Part shown: positions 28,570 through 41,449 of the stretch, in pieces
How the letters are laid out: each line of letters begins with the position of its first letter
How positions within the stretch are numbered: the stretch's first letter is position 1
NCBI RefSeq assembly: GCF_030546935.1
Contig: NZ_JAUOPH010000003.1
Location: 496,001-560,000 of the forward strand
DNA length: 64,000 nucleotides
Origin: Marinobacter sp. 2_MG-2023
Lineage (GTDB): Bacteria > Pseudomonadota > Gammaproteobacteria > Pseudomonadales > Oleiphilaceae
Direction of reading: 5' to 3'
Position numbers and translations under genes: made by a program
Notes under the pieces: generated by a model
What the model was told of the DNA's origin: nothing
The model's input: only the letters and a program-made list of their open reading frames with translations
Database searches by the model: none

Positions 28570-30186
28570 ATGAGCGAGCTGCTAGAGATAACCAATCTCT
28601 CGATCTGCTTTGACCAGGGCCCGAAGGCCGTGGATTCTGTGTCGCTCAGCCTACAACAGGGTGAAACTCTGGCTCTGGTTGGCGAAAGCGGTTCCGGCAA
28701 GTCGATCACCGCATTATCCATTCTCCGGCTGCTCGATGAACGGCATGCGAACTATCCCGGTGGTGAGATCCGCTACCGTGGCGAAAACCTGCTGCAAGCG
28801 CCGGAGAAACGCTTGCGCCAGGTTCGTGGGCGGGAAATCAGCATGATCTTCCAGGAGCCCATGACCTCCCTTAATCCTCTGCACAGCGTTGAGAAGCAGA
28901 TCAGCGAAACCTTGGAGCTGCATAAAGGCATGCGTGGCCTGCAAGCCAGGGAGCGTTGCCTGGAGTTGTTACAGCTGGTAGGCATAGACAACCCGGAGAG
29001 CCGGCTGGGTGCTTACCCGCATCAGCTTTCTGGAGGCCAAAAGCAGCGCATTATGATCGCCATGGCTCTGGCCAATGAGCCAGATTTGCTCATCGCCGAC
29101 GAGCCAACCACTGCTCTGGACGTGACGGTTCAGAAGCAGGTTCTGGAACTGCTGCAGGGATTGCAGGAGAAGCTTGGCATGGCGATTCTGCTGATTACCC
29201 ATGACCTGACGATAGTGCGCCGTTATGCCAGCCGGGTTGCAGTGCTGGAACACGGCAAGCTGGTCGAGGAAGGAAAAACCGCCGCTTTGTTTGCGTCACC
29301 CAGCCATCCCTACACGCGTAAACTTCTCGATGCCGAGCCTCCGGAGGCCCCCCTGGCTCGAGCCGGGAGCGGAAAACCTTTGCTTGAAGTAGGTAACCTT
29401 GATGTGCGGTTTCCTGTGCGTAGAGGATTATTTGGCAAGGTAAAAGAGTACTTTCACGCGGTTAAACGCGTCGGCTTCTCCCTCGAACAGGGCCAGACAC
29501 TCGGCATTGTGGGTGAAAGTGGTAGCGGGAAAACAACCATTGGCCATGCGCTTCTCAAGCTTACTTCCAGCACAGGCAGCATAAAGTTAAACGGGCAAGA
29601 GCTCGCCGGGCTCGACCAAAGCGCATTCCGCCCCTGGCGGCGCAGGATTCAGATTGTTTTTCAGGATCCTTTTGGCAGCCTCAGCCCCCGCATGTCTGTT
29701 GCCGAGATAGTGCGGGAAGGGTTGGAAATACACGATTCTGAAAACGCCCAAACACACGAACAGAAAGTCATTACGGCGTTGACGGACGTGGGCCTCGATC
29801 CAGAGGCCCGCCACCGGTATCCCCATGAGTTTTCCGGGGGCCAGCGCCAGCGCATCGCCATTGCCCGTGCACTGGTGTTGCAGCCAGACCTGATCATTCT
29901 CGATGAACCCACCTCCGCTCTCGACAGAACGGTTCAAAAGCAGGTTATCGAACTGCTACGGGATATTCAGGCGCGCTATGGTCTAAGCTATATCTTTATC
30001 AGCCATGATCTGGCCGTTGTCAGGGCACTCAGCCACCAGTTGCTGGTCCTCCGACAGGGAGCGATTGTGGAATACGGGAATGCCAGCGACATTTTCCACG
30101 CACCCGAAGAACAGTACACACAAGAGTTGCTTAACGCGGCGCTTTTCTATAACCAGAAAAATGCCGATTCCACTACGACTATTTGA
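28570..30186 (+). CDS. yejF: ABC transporter double ATPase YejF-like
   Basis: The 538-residue protein fuses two ABC ATPase domains. The first has Walker A GESGSGKS (about 38-45), signature LSGGQKQR (about 151-158) and Walker B DLLIADEPTT (about 171-180). The second has Walker A GESGSGKT (about 315-322), signature FSGGQRQR (about 421-428) and Walker B DLIILDEPTS (about 441-450). Both sites look intact. It powers the YejBE channel. It is the last gene of the operon. Confidence 0.95.
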   Translation: MSELLEITNLSICFDQGPKAVDSVSLSLQQGETLALVGESGSGKSITALSILRLLDERHANYPGGEIRYRGENLLQAPEKRLRQVRGREISMIFQEPMTSLNPLHSVEKQISETLELHKGMRGLQARERCLELLQLVGIDNPESRLGAYPHQLSGGQKQRIMIAMALANEPDLLIADEPTTALDVTVQKQVLELLQGLQEKLGMAILLITHDLTIVRRYASRVAVLEHGKLVEEGKTAALFASPSHPYTRKLLDAEPPEAPLARAGSGKPLLEVGNLDVRFPVRRGLFGKVKEYFHAVKRVGFSLEQGQTLGIVGESGSGKTTIGHALLKLTSSTGSIKLNGQELAGLDQSAFRPWRRRIQIVFQDPFGSLSPRMSVAEIVREGLEIHDSENAQTHEQKVITALTDVGLDPEARHRYPHEFSGGQRQRIAIARALVLQPDLIILDEPTSALDRTVQKQVIELLRDIQARYGLSYIFISHDLAVVRALSHQLLVLRQGAIVEYGNASDIFHAPEEQYTQELLNAALFYNQKNADSTTTI

Positions 30187-30252
30187 GCGTTACTCCTGAC
30201 GGGATACTTCGGGGATAATGCATCAAAATCAGGAACACAGGGAGAACCACCC

Positions 30253-31053
30253 ATGGGAATACTGAACGGCAAAAAAGCGCTGATTGTTGGCGTAGCCAGC
30301 AAGCTGTCCATTGCATACGGTATCGCAGATGCCTTTGCCCGCGAAGGTGCAGAACTGGCCTTCACATATCAGAATGAAAAGCTCAAGCCGCGGGTAGAGA
30401 AGTTCGCTGAGGGATGGGGAAGCAACCTCATATTCCCTTGCGATGTCGCCAGCGATGAAGAAATTGAAAATGTGTTCAAAGAACTGAACAAGCATTGGGA
30501 TAACATCGACATCATTGTCCACGCCGTTGGCTTTGCACCGGGGCACGAACTTGATGGCAACTACGTTGACGTAACCACCAGGGAAGGCTTCAAAATAGCC
30601 CACGACATCAGCTCTTATAGCTTTGTCGCTCTGGCCAAGGGTGCACGCTCCATGATGCACGAGGGCAGCTCCCTGCTGACTCTGAGTTATCTGGGCGCCG
30701 AAAAGGTTCTGCAGAACTACAACGTGATGGGGCTTGCCAAGGCATCACTGGAAGCAAACGTACGCTATATGGCTGCGAGCCTCGGCCGTGACGGAATCCG
30801 GGTAAACGGCATTTCTGCAGGGCCCATCAGGACACTGGCAGCCTCCGGCATTAAGAGCTTCCGCAAGATGCTTGCGGAAAACGCCAGGCGCGCTCCGCTA
30901 CGCCGGAATGTAACCACAGACGAAGTGGGCAACGCTGCGGCTTTTCTGGGCTCGGATATGGCCAGCGGTATTACCGGTGAGATCATGTACGTAGATGCCG
31001 GCTTTAACATCACTGGCATGGGCGAACTGGAAGAAGAAACATCTGAAGATTAA
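30253..31053 (+). CDS. fabI: Enoyl-[acyl-carrier-protein] reductase (NADH), FabI
   Basis: The 266-residue short-chain reductase carries out the last step of fatty acid elongation. The active-site Tyr156 and Lys163 are visible in [20 protein letters not shown], and the nucleotide-binding start is [20 protein letters not shown] (about 6-25). The family pattern SYLGAEK near 146-152 is typical of FabI and not of FabV or FabK. GGGAGA precedes the ATG. It is a single gene with a hairpin after it, convergent with the PilZ gene. Confidence 0.96.
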   Translation: MGILNGKKALIVGVASKLSIAYGIADAFAREGAELAFTYQNEKLKPRVEKFAEGWGSNLIFPCDVASDEEIENVFKELNKHWDNIDIIVHAVGFAPGHELDGNYVDVTTREGFKIAHDISSYSFVALAKGARSMMHEGSSLLTLSYLGAEKVLQNYNVMGLAKASLEANVRYMAASLGRDGIRVNGISAGPIRTLAASGIKSFRKMLAENARRAPLRRNVTTDEVGNAAAFLGSDMASGITGEIMYVDAGFNITGMGELEEETSED

Positions 31054-31061
31054 GCTCTGAC

Positions 31062-31092
31062 GCAGGGAGGCAGCCAGGCGCTGACTCCCTGC
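31062..31092. terminator. Hairpin between convergent fabI and PilZ genes, possible terminator without U tract
   Basis: GCAGGGAG (31062-31069) pairs with CTCCCTGC (31085-31092), and inside CAGC (31071-31074) pairs with GCTG (31080-31083) with one mismatched pair between. The stem is stable, but no T run follows on either strand. Confidence 0.4.
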
Positions 31093-31138
31093 TCAGCGTT
31101 CACGGCTTTGCCAAACACGAAGCGGGACAGCTTTGCAC

Positions 31139-31552
31139 TCAGGGCGCTTCCATAACTTTCGCGACAGCCTCTGTCCATTCAACGTAAGCAGTCTGTTCCG
31201 ATTCGATAATTCTTAACCCCACCAAGTAGTCCGTCCCATGAGAGCGGCACCAGATCACCTCCACAATCAGTGCGAAGGGTTCCGTCTGACTATCCAGCAA
31301 AACAGAAGCTGAAAGCAAAGCACCCACCACAAGCTTTTCGTGTGAGAGCAATCGTAGCCCGCTTGCCGACAGGTCGCGAACGCCACATGCAAGTTCTCTG
31401 TTGGACGCAATTGGCAGCCCTTGGGGTTTCGGACAGGAGGCCTCCAGTTCCAGCGAAATCCTGGCACGCGCAGTCAGGCGGTAATACAACCGGTTATCCT
31501 GCCCATCGGGCGGGTCGTCCCGAGTTCCAAACGTATAGTCAGCGTCTTTCAT
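31139..31552 (-). CDS. PilZ domain protein, probable cyclic di-GMP receptor
   Basis: The 137-residue protein is a single PilZ domain. The two c-di-GMP contact motifs are intact: Arg25-x3-Arg29 (RLTAR) and Asp60-x-Ser62-x2-Gly65 (DLSASG). A c-di-GMP binding role is therefore likely, though the output is unknown. It lies 26 bp downstream of the DUF1631 gene on the same strand, so both are probably on one transcript. The short tail after about residue 120 carries no extra domain. Confidence 0.88.
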   Translation of the reverse strand: MKDADYTFGTRDDPPDGQDNRLYYRLTARARISLELEASCPKPQGLPIASNRELACGVRDLSASGLRLLSHEKLVVGALLSASVLLDSQTEPFALIVEVIWCRSHGTDYLVGLRIIESEQTAYVEWTEAVAKVMEAP

Positions 31553-31578
31553 TATTATTCCTGGCTTTTTTCATTCCG

Positions 31579-33402
31579 TTACTTCCGCCCGACACGTATA
31601 CGGCCCACCACCCTGCTCAAGGTGTCATCAAATTCCGCAGCACTACCAAGAACACGTATGCGCTCTTCAACGATTGCGAGAACCAGATCTTCTTCCTGAA
31701 ACTCGCGCCGATTCAGGCCCAGGCGATCAACGAAAATCAGCTTGCGGGATGCATTTGTACGAACAGCCAGCTTGAGCCTGGTGCCCTCTGTCTCCGGTTG
31801 GTCCGAAACTTCCAATATCCAACCACCCAGATTGATGTTATCCACGTGCTTTTGCGCAAGAGCTGTCTTTTCTCTGTACAGGCGATCCTGTTCAGCCTGT
31901 TCATCTGCAAGACGCTTGCTTTCGGTTTCTTGCCGTTCCCGATCCAGAATTTCTTGACGCGCGGCCTCCGCCTCCCTGCGTTTCAACGCCTGGGCTTCTC
32001 TCTCTCTACGGAGCTCATCGGCACGGGCTCTGGCCGCCTCTGCAGCCTGCTCACGCTGTTTGCGCTGTTTTTCAAACGCTCTGGCCAACAGTTCGACGGT
32101 CCCTGCGAGAACCTCGCCAAACGGGGTCTGAGCAGGCAGTGGACGAATACTGCCAGCTGTTTTGGCCTCGCAGAATGCATCCCAGGGCTGTAGTCCAAGT
32201 TTCACCCCGGTACCGTTTGTCCAGAGGATCTCTGCCGTGTCTTCGAGCAGTGCACAAAAGTAACGACGCTGCTCCGTTGCCCCTTCACCCTCTACAAACC
32301 AGCTGTTCTCCATGGCTTGAAAATCGGCCTGCTTGGGCACCTCGAAACTAAGCCAGGAGCCACTCCATGAGAAACTTGTCTGATCAGACAACGCCTCCAC
32401 CAACTCAGGTGATTCACCGCGCAACCTGGACATCATCACGGTTCCGATGCCGGCAAGGGCATTCGGTGTGAGGGGGTGATCGAATACGCGGCTCCACACG
32501 TCAAGAAGTCGATCGCCTATCTGTTCACCTACGTGGTAGAGCCGGTTTCTGTCTTTGTCAGAGAGAGAGGGATCGCCCACCCATACCAGCCATTCGAGTA
32601 GCTTGCTGCCATGCCTGCAGGTCTCACCGTTAACACCGGAATCCCATACCGCCTGTTTCAGCAACTTTTGCCAGTGATCAAAAATAAAATGGAGCACGGG
32701 CTGAGGCAATTTCCGCCCTTGTAAGGCCCTCCCGATAAGGGCTCTGGAGGTCTGATCTGCCCGTCTTTGGCGCGCCGCGCCCTGCTCTGTTACCAGCAAT
32801 CTCTGGCGTAGTTTGCCTGCCTGTGCATTACGCCTGAGCGAGTCCTCCTGCCATTGCTGGCAGAAAGCACTGACAGTATCGGTGGTGCCAGTTTCAAACG
32901 CGGCAGAGACAGCGACAACCAACGCATCCAGTTGATCAAGCAAAGCCTTCGATGACCGGCCACCAGAATCACTCCAGCCCCGCCATTCCTGGAGGCTGTC
33001 CAGCCAGTTCAGCAGTGTGTCACTGAAGGCGTAATTGCCGTCCAGATTCATACGCCACGCAAGATAGAATCTTAAGCGCGCGATACGCTGGATGATCTGA
33101 GAGTGGAGCCCGCTGGTTTTCAGGAACACATCCATGATGCGGTCCGCCACATAGGCTGCATTAATCTGGCGCACGGACCAGTCACGCTGCACAGAGCGCA
33201 GGACATGGGTTACGCGCTCGTTTCGTTGTTCCTTCCAGCATGAAAATAGCAGGGGTTGCCAGTCACTTACGCTTTCTGGCGCGAGTTTCCCTGCGGGATA
33301 AGGCAGGTCGGGGACCCGAATACCGGCAAGCACATCGTCAATTTGCTTGGCAACCGCCTTCCGTAAGGCCACCTGGTGCGACTTCGGCCTGTTTTGTGAC
33401 AT
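31579..33402 (-). CDS. DUF1631 family protein, helical with a C-terminal beta-rich domain
   Basis: I chose the ATG at 33402 (607 residues, start MSQNRPKSHQ, with GGGGA before it); the longer frame to 33480 begins with an unlikely hydrophobic lead. The protein is helical over most of its length, has a long Arg/Glu/Ala-rich coiled coil at about 440-520, and ends in a beta-rich domain with NINLGGWILEV and KLIFVDRLGLNRREF. From memory DUF1631 proteins of Pseudomonas (often misnamed thymidine phosphorylase) have this layout; they have been linked to PilZ proteins by neighbourhood. The function is unknown. Confidence 0.7.
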   Translation of the reverse strand: MSQNRPKSHQVALRKAVAKQIDDVLAGIRVPDLPYPAGKLAPESVSDWQPLLFSCWKEQRNERVTHVLRSVQRDWSVRQINAAYVADRIMDVFLKTSGLHSQIIQRIARLRFYLAWRMNLDGNYAFSDTLLNWLDSLQEWRGWSDSGGRSSKALLDQLDALVVAVSAAFETGTTDTVSAFCQQWQEDSLRRNAQAGKLRQRLLVTEQGAARQRRADQTSRALIGRALQGRKLPQPVLHFIFDHWQKLLKQAVWDSGVNGETCRHGSKLLEWLVWVGDPSLSDKDRNRLYHVGEQIGDRLLDVWSRVFDHPLTPNALAGIGTVMMSRLRGESPELVEALSDQTSFSWSGSWLSFEVPKQADFQAMENSWFVEGEGATEQRRYFCALLEDTAEILWTNGTGVKLGLQPWDAFCEAKTAGSIRPLPAQTPFGEVLAGTVELLARAFEKQRKQREQAAEAARARADELRREREAQALKRREAEAARQEILDRERQETESKRLADEQAEQDRLYREKTALAQKHVDNINLGGWILEVSDQPETEGTRLKLAVRTNASRKLIFVDRLGLNRREFQEEDLVLAIVEERIRVLGSAAEFDDTLSRVVGRIRVGRK

Positions 33403-33528
33403 CCATTCCCCGTGCTCAAGAAGCGTTGAAAAGGCCCAATAAATAAAGCAGTATAACGAACTCGCCGGGGTTGGCCACAACCGGGTCCGGCGCTATTGTA
33501 ACGATAAGAATTGGGGAAACAGCAGAAA

Positions 33529-34605
33529 ATGTCCGGCAATAAACTAGAAGATCTGAATGTGGCGAGCCAGGAAACACTGATTACCCCTGAAACGCTAAAA
33601 CAGAAGATGCCTCTCTCGGGCGACGCAGCCAAGACGGTTACTGAAGGCCGCCAGGCGATTTATGACATTATCGATGGCAAAGACCACCGTCTTTTCCTGG
33701 TTGTGGGCCCCTGCTCCATTCACGATGTGGATGCAGCGCGTGATTATGCCGCCCGCCTCAAGAAACTTGCCGATGAAGTCAGCGACACCCTGCTTATCGT
33801 CATGCGTGTTTATTTTGAGAAGCCGAGAACGACGGTTGGCTGGAAAGGTCTGATTAACGACCCGCACCTGAACGATACTTTTGACATTGAACATGGCCTC
33901 AAGCTCGGCCGGCGTCTTCTGCTTGATATCAACGAACTTGGGCTACCGGTAGCTACAGAAGCACTGGACCCGATCTCGCCGCAGTACCTGCAGGACACAA
34001 TTGCCTGGTCAGCGATTGGCGCTCGCACCACAGAATCCCAGACTCACCGCGAGATGAGCAGCGGCCTTTCGATGGCGATCGGTTTTAAAAATGGCACTGA
34101 CGGCAACCTCGATGTTGCTGTAAACGCCATGAAGTCGGTTTCTTACCCGCACAGCTTTCTCGGAATTGACCAGCAAGGGCAAGTGGCCATTATTCGCACC
34201 AAGGGCAACAAGTACGGGCATGTTGTTCTGCGCGGGGGCGGCGGAAAGCCCAATTACGATTCGGTCAGCGTGACGCTGTGCGAGCAGGCTCTTGATAAAG
34301 CCGGCTTGCGCAAATCCATCATGGTGGACTGTAGCCACGCCAACTCCAGTAAAGACCCGGCGATTCAGCCGCTTGTCATGCAGGATGTCAGCCATCAGAT
34401 CCTGGAAGGCAACACCTCAATCCAGAGCCTGATGATTGAAAGCAACATCAATTGGGGTAACCAGTCTATCCCGGAGAATCTGGAAGATCTGGAATACGGC
34501 GTATCGGTGACCGATGCTTGTATCGACTGGCCAACAACAGAAAAGGCCATCCGCGAGATGCACGCTAAGCTAAAGGACGTTCTGCCGGGCCGTAAGCCCG
34601 CCTGA
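33529..34605 (+). CDS. 3-deoxy-7-phosphoheptulonate synthase (DAHP synthase, class I)
   Basis: The 358-residue enzyme condenses phosphoenolpyruvate and erythrose-4-phosphate, the first step of aromatic synthesis. It shows the AroF/G/H patterns LVVGPCSIHDVDAARDYAAR (about 62-81), RVYFEKPRTTVGWKGLINDP (about 95-114), LRGGGGKPNYD (about 238-248) and VDCSHANSSKD (about 271-281), with the metal Cys-Ser-His region intact. I took ATG 33529; a TTG at 33511 lies upstream. Which feedback inhibitor it responds to cannot be read safely, so no gene symbol is given. Confidence 0.95.
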   Translation: MSGNKLEDLNVASQETLITPETLKQKMPLSGDAAKTVTEGRQAIYDIIDGKDHRLFLVVGPCSIHDVDAARDYAARLKKLADEVSDTLLIVMRVYFEKPRTTVGWKGLINDPHLNDTFDIEHGLKLGRRLLLDINELGLPVATEALDPISPQYLQDTIAWSAIGARTTESQTHREMSSGLSMAIGFKNGTDGNLDVAVNAMKSVSYPHSFLGIDQQGQVAIIRTKGNKYGHVVLRGGGGKPNYDSVSVTLCEQALDKAGLRKSIMVDCSHANSSKDPAIQPLVMQDVSHQILEGNTSIQSLMIESNINWGNQSIPENLEDLEYGVSVTDACIDWPTTEKAIREMHAKLKDVLPGRKPA

Positions 34606-34611
34606 AACTGC

Positions 34612-36782
<2,171 letters not shown>

Positions 36783-36842
36783 TCACCATTATACCCGTGC
36801 CGGCACTTGTGGCTACCGCTGACATCCAAGGTTACAGGTGAA

Positions 36843-38180
36843 TCAGGTGTGGCGCTGCCTGGGACTTTTTTCGTTGAGAGCGTCGAGCCTCTGGCGTTTC
36901 TCTGAGAGCTTTATTTCCAGGCCCCGATCCACTGGCTCATAGTACCTGCGCTGGTGAATCGCATCCGGCAAATAGGATTCTCCTGCTGCGAACGCGTATT
37001 CTTCGTCGTGAGCATAACGATAGGAGTCACCGTGGCCCATGCTCTTGAGAAGCTTAGTCGGCGCATTGCGCAAGTGCACCGGCACCTCGTAATCCGGGTC
37101 CTCACGAATGTCTGCCATGCAACGATTAAACGCTTTATAGACTGCGTTACTTTTGGGTGCGAGAGCCAGATAGGTGACCGCCTGCGCAAGAGCCAGCTCA
37201 CCTTCCGGGCTGCCCAAACGTTCCTGGGCGTCCCACGCTTCCATACTCAGCTGCAAGGCTCTGGGGTCGGCATTGCCGATATCCTCGCTTGCAATTCGCA
37301 CCAATCGACGGGCCACATAGAGAGGATCACAACCACCATCGAGCATCCGGCATAACCAGTACAACGAGCCGTCGGGGTCTGAACCCCTCACGGATTTGTG
37401 CAAAGCGGATATCTGATCGTAGAAAACGTCTCCGCCTTTATCAAATCGGCGCAGGCTTGTTTGCATTACCTGTTCGAGATGCTTTTCGCTTATCCGGTTT
37501 TTCCCTTCAGTGTCCGGCTCTGCCAGATCAGCCGAAATCTCAAGAATATTGAGCGCGCGCCTGGCATCCCCACCGGATGCCGAAGCCATCAAATTCAACA
37601 CATCGCTCGACACCGCTAGCTCACCATTAAAACCCTCTGCTGAATCAAGAGCGCGGGTCAGCAGCTTGAGGATATCTGAATCTTCCAGGTTTTTGAGCAC
37701 ATAGACGCGGGTGCGGGAAAGCAGCGCACTGTTCAGCTCGAACGAAGGATTTTCTGTGGTAGCACCCACAAAGATGAAGGTGCCATCTTCAATATGTGGC
37801 AGGAAAGCATCCTGCTGACTTTTGTTGAATCGGTGAACTTCGTCCACAAACAGAAGTGTGTCCTGGCCCTGAGAGAGCTTGCGGTTGCGCGCTCGCTCGA
37901 CAATTGCCCGGATGTCCTTGACGCCGCTGAGAACCGCGGAAACCGTTTCAAAGCTCAATTCACCCACGCTAGCCAGAAGCCGGGCAAAAGTCGTTTTTCC
38001 AACCCCTGGTGGCCCCCAGAGAATCATGGAATGGAGCTGGCCCTGCTCTACTGCTCTGCGGAGCGGTTTCCCAGGCCCGACGAGGTGCATCTGCCCCACG
38101 TAATCATCAAGACTTTCCGGACGCATGCGCGCCGCAAGAGGCCGAAAACCGACCTGCTCGGTGAACAGGCTATCCTGCAT
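36843..38180 (-). CDS. rarA: Replication-associated recombination protein A (RarA/MgsA)
   Basis: The 445-residue AAA+ ATPase acts at stalled forks. It has Walker [10 protein letters not shown] (about 56-64), Walker [17 protein letters not shown] (about 107-122), and the C-terminal MgsA domain with [20 protein letters not shown] (about 334-353). It starts next to the lolA stop and sits in the ftsK-lolA-rarA-serS order that is conserved in gammaproteobacteria. The length matches E. coli RarA (447). Confidence 0.96.
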   Translation of the reverse strand: MQDSLFTEQVGFRPLAARMRPESLDDYVGQMHLVGPGKPLRRAVEQGQLHSMILWGPPGVGKTTFARLLASVGELSFETVSAVLSGVKDIRAIVERARNRKLSQGQDTLLFVDEVHRFNKSQQDAFLPHIEDGTFIFVGATTENPSFELNSALLSRTRVYVLKNLEDSDILKLLTRALDSAEGFNGELAVSSDVLNLMASASGGDARRALNILEISADLAEPDTEGKNRISEKHLEQVMQTSLRRFDKGGDVFYDQISALHKSVRGSDPDGSLYWLCRMLDGGCDPLYVARRLVRIASEDIGNADPRALQLSMEAWDAQERLGSPEGELALAQAVTYLALAPKSNAVYKAFNRCMADIREDPDYEVPVHLRNAPTKLLKSMGHGDSYRYAHDEEYAFAAGESYLPDAIHQRRYYEPVDRGLEIKLSEKRQRLDALNEKSPRQRHT

Positions 38181-38181
38181 C

Positions 38182-38841
38182 TCAGCCTTCGTCCCGGATT
38201 ACGTCAACGTCCTCCGGATACTCAAGCGTAAAAGCGCTGTCGTCGACGCTTTCGTTAAGCTTAATGTCATTAAAGCTGAGCACGCTAAGCTGAGACAGAG
38301 AATCCTGCATGCGCATTTCTTGCAGTTCGTTCTTGAAGAACGTCAGCCTCAAGGATACGAAAAGGGAGTCTTCACTTTTGGGCTCAAGAGTGAATTCCCT
38401 CGTGTGATCACCGACCTGACGACCGGAAACCCGATAGGTGTCTTCGAGGTTATCAACTTCTCCGCTGAGCAACAGCGCAGGTGTGGTCTGAACACGGTCG
38501 TCCAGGTTGTGCACGGTTACCTGCTCAAGGTCGGGGTCGAACACTTCCACGCTTTGGCCGTTACTGACAATGTACTGGGATAGAGGTGCCTGAGTTTCCC
38601 AGTAAAACAGACCTGGCCTTTTGGCTTTCAGTGAACCACGGGATTCCTGCACCTTACTGCCGTTTTCATTGACCACGATCTGAATGAAATCGGCCTGATA
38701 CGTTTCGTAGCTTTTTAACAAAGAGGCGAGCTCAGCCGCTGTACCTTCTGTGTCTGCAGCCATTAGTGAACTACTGAACACAAGAGCCATAATCAACGCT
38801 GCCGAGACGGTCGCCAGGGGTTTCAGAAAAATCTGTTGCAT
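38182..38841 (-). CDS. lolA: Outer-membrane lipoprotein carrier protein LolA
   Basis: The 219-residue periplasmic chaperone moves lipoproteins from LolCDE to LolB. A signal peptide (about 1-28, cut after LMA) is followed by the LolA fold with [20 protein letters not shown] (about 44-63), [17 protein letters not shown] and the later LPFQ-like aromatic pattern. It is sandwiched between ftsK and rarA with short gaps, as in many relatives. The length is near the usual 203-210 residues. Confidence 0.95.
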   Translation of the reverse strand: MQQIFLKPLATVSAALIMALVFSSSLMAADTEGTAAELASLLKSYETYQADFIQIVVNENGSKVQESRGSLKAKRPGLFYWETQAPLSQYIVSNGQSVEVFDPDLEQVTVHNLDDRVQTTPALLLSGEVDNLEDTYRVSGRQVGDHTREFTLEPKSEDSLFVSLRLTFFKNELQEMRMQDSLSQLSVLSFNDIKLNESVDDSAFTLEYPEDVDVIRDEG

Positions 38842-38853
38842 AGTATACGACTC

Positions 38854-41436
38854 CTAATCTCTTGGTGGGGGCGGCGCCAGAACCTCACGGGCGCCATTAT
38901 GGCCCGCTGAACTGACCACTCCCGACGCTTCCATGGCCTCAACCAGATTGGCCGCCCTGTTGTAACCTATCTTGAACTTTCTCTGCACGGAGGATATCGA
39001 CACCCGGCGCCCCTCTGTCACAAAAGCGACGGCTTCATCAAACAGTGCATCACCCTCGCTATCGCCACCGTCAGATAATGTGGGCACACCGGGCAGACTT
39101 TCACCCTCAGCGCCGTTGAGAACATCATCCACATACACGGGTTCACCCCTGGCCTTCCAGGCGCTCACCACACGGTGAACCTCATCATCGTCTACAAAGG
39201 CCCCGTGGACGCGGACAGGTAGCCCGGAGCCCGGCGGCAGGTAAAGCATGTCACCGTGCCCAAGAAGCTGCTCGGCACCACCCTGATCCAGCACTGTGCG
39301 TGAGTCGATCTTGGAAGAGACCTGGAACGACATTCTCGTTGGAATGTTGGCCTTGATCAGGCCCGTGATGACATCCACTGATGGCCGCTGGGTTGCAAGT
39401 ATCAGATGGATACCTGCCGCCCTCGCCTTCTGGGCAATCCGGGCGATCAACTCTTCAACCTTTTTACCAACAATCATCATCATGTCGGCAAATTCGTCGA
39501 TAACCACCACAATAAAAGGCAAATGATCCAGTTCCGGGCGTTCCTGTTCGTCATTGGCCAGATATTCATCTGGCTTCCAGAGTGGATCAAGAAGAGGTTC
39601 GCCAGCCGCCGCAGCGTCTTTCAGCTTCCTGTTGTAGCCAGCCAGGTTTCGGACACCCAGAGCCGCCATTAAACGGTATCTTCGTTCCATTTCAGCCACA
39701 CACCAGCGCAGCGCATTTGCGGCTTCTTTCATGTCTGTAACGACCGGGGCCAACAGATGGGGAATTCCGTCGTAGATGCTTAGCTCCAGCATCTTGGGGT
39801 CGACCATGATGAAACGTACGTCTTCCGGGCCGGCCTTGAGCAACATACTCAGCAACATGGCGTTGACCCCTACCGATTTACCAGACCCGGTGGTACCAGC
39901 AACCAGCAGATGGGGCATCTTGGCGAGGTTTGCCACCATCGGGTTCCCACCTATGTCATTACCCAGTGCCATTGTCAGTGCCGAGCTGGACTCGGTGAAC
40001 ACTCTTGCGCTCAAAACCTCACTAAGGCGAACAATCTCCCGCTTCTCATTGGGGATTTCGATACCGACGACGGATTTACCCGGGATTACCTCCACAACCC
40101 GAACGCTGAGCACAGCCAGGGACCGCGCAAGATCCTTTGCCAGGTTGGAAATTTTACTGACTTTAACCCCCGCAGCCGGCTTTATCTCAAACCGGGTAAT
40201 CACCGGTCCCGGGTTAACTTCAACAACCTCAACCGACACGCCGAAGTCGGCCAGCTTTTCCTCAAGCAGGCGCGACATATGCTCCAGCGCCTCCTCGGAA
40301 TAGCCGCTTTCTTTGTGTTCCTCTGGCGGGTCAAGCAGTGAGACAGGAGGGATCGGGCTCTCTATGTCCTCAAGCAACGAAGGTTGCGAGTTTTTAGCGT
40401 TGCCGGCATGCGGTGTCTGTTCATCTTTTTTGAACGGCGAGATCTTCAGGGAGCGGCCGCTCCCGGAAGGTGCTTTTTCTTTAGCAGAAGGCGCCTTCTC
40501 TTTAACAGACGCACTCGGCTGTGCATTTCTTTTCGAGGGTGCTTCATCTCTGGAACTGAAGCTTTCCAGGCGTGCTGGCTCTGCTTCCTCGTCAGCAGAG
40601 AAACCTTCAAGGGCTGGCTCCAGGCGCCCCTTCGTTGGCTTTTCCGATCTGGCTTTCTTGTTCGGGCCAAAGCCAGGGATTTTGTGCCACCAACGCCCGC
40701 GTGCCTTTTCTTGCTCGGGTTCAGGCCCAGGTGCGGGGCTATGGGCTGTTTTTGCAGGTATTGCAGGTTTCTCGGACGCCGGCCTGGATTTATCCGGCGT
40801 CGCCAGTTTCTTCAGCGCCTGACCCAGACGAATAGCAAGGCCGCCCAGTTGATCCATCAGCCAGAACCATGAAAGGCTGAGGGTAACCGTCAATGCGAAG
40901 AGAAATATAGCAATAAGCAGTAGTGTTGTTGCCGGAAGATTAAAGAAACGGACCATGGCGTCCGCGACTGTGGTTCCAAGCACACCGCCCGACGTGGCCC
41001 CCAGTCCAAATACCGAATAAAGGGACAGAAGGCTGGTCGCTGATAACAAAATCAGAAGGAAGCCGCCGAACCTCATTAAAAACAACGGCCAATGTAGATC
41101 CAGCGGTTCGTTTCTGCAGCGGAACAACATGATAGCGTACCCTGCGACCATCACCGGGAACAGGTAGGCTACGTGGCCGAAAAAATCTCTCAGCAGGCTA
41201 GCAAGCCAAGCTCCGGAGCGGCCGGCTGAATTAAGTACGCTGGTATCATGGCCAATGCTGGCCCAGCCAGGGTCTGCGGGGTTAAAAGTAACCAGCGCCA
41301 TGGCCAGATAGATGCACAGCGCTACCAGGCCAATCACTGCACCTTCGCGCGCGCCCTGAGCTGCAAGGCGGCGAAAGCGGAGCTGTTTCTCTGTCAGTTG
41401 CTGTGGTGATTTCTTCGCTTTTGCAGATTCGGCCAT
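38854..41436 (-). CDS. ftsK: DNA translocase FtsK
   Basis: The 860-residue septal protein has four to five N-terminal membrane segments (about 30-205), a short Lys/Glu/Pro/Ser-rich linker (about 210-370), and the RecA-like motor with Walker [13 protein letters not shown] near 514-525 and Walker [13 protein letters not shown] near 640-651. The C-terminal gamma domain (about 795-855) recognises KOPS sequences. It moves chromosome ends to the divisome for dif recombination. The linker is shorter than in E. coli FtsK, as is common outside enterics. Confidence 0.96.
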   Translation of the reverse strand: MAESAKAKKSPQQLTEKQLRFRRLAAQGAREGAVIGLVALCIYLAMALVTFNPADPGWASIGHDTSVLNSAGRSGAWLASLLRDFFGHVAYLFPVMVAGYAIMLFRCRNEPLDLHWPLFLMRFGGFLLILLSATSLLSLYSVFGLGATSGGVLGTTVADAMVRFFNLPATTLLLIAIFLFALTVTLSLSWFWLMDQLGGLAIRLGQALKKLATPDKSRPASEKPAIPAKTAHSPAPGPEPEQEKARGRWWHKIPGFGPNKKARSEKPTKGRLEPALEGFSADEEAEPARLESFSSRDEAPSKRNAQPSASVKEKAPSAKEKAPSGSGRSLKISPFKKDEQTPHAGNAKNSQPSLLEDIESPIPPVSLLDPPEEHKESGYSEEALEHMSRLLEEKLADFGVSVEVVEVNPGPVITRFEIKPAAGVKVSKISNLAKDLARSLAVLSVRVVEVIPGKSVVGIEIPNEKREIVRLSEVLSARVFTESSSALTMALGNDIGGNPMVANLAKMPHLLVAGTTGSGKSVGVNAMLLSMLLKAGPEDVRFIMVDPKMLELSIYDGIPHLLAPVVTDMKEAANALRWCVAEMERRYRLMAALGVRNLAGYNRKLKDAAAAGEPLLDPLWKPDEYLANDEQERPELDHLPFIVVVIDEFADMMMIVGKKVEELIARIAQKARAAGIHLILATQRPSVDVITGLIKANIPTRMSFQVSSKIDSRTVLDQGGAEQLLGHGDMLYLPPGSGLPVRVHGAFVDDDEVHRVVSAWKARGEPVYVDDVLNGAEGESLPGVPTLSDGGDSEGDALFDEAVAFVTEGRRVSISSVQRKFKIGYNRAANLVEAMEASGVVSSAGHNGAREVLAPPPPRD

Positions 41437-41449
41437 GAATGCTCAAACG

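Noticed and set aside
31270-32193. 307-residue plus-strand frame antisense to PilZ and DUF1631 genes
   Set aside because: It crosses two supported minus-strand genes, has atypical composition and no start signal.
40313-40822. 169-residue frame antisense to the FtsK linker
   Set aside because: Low-complexity linker codons produce open frames on the other strand; Ser/Gly/Phe-rich with no domain.
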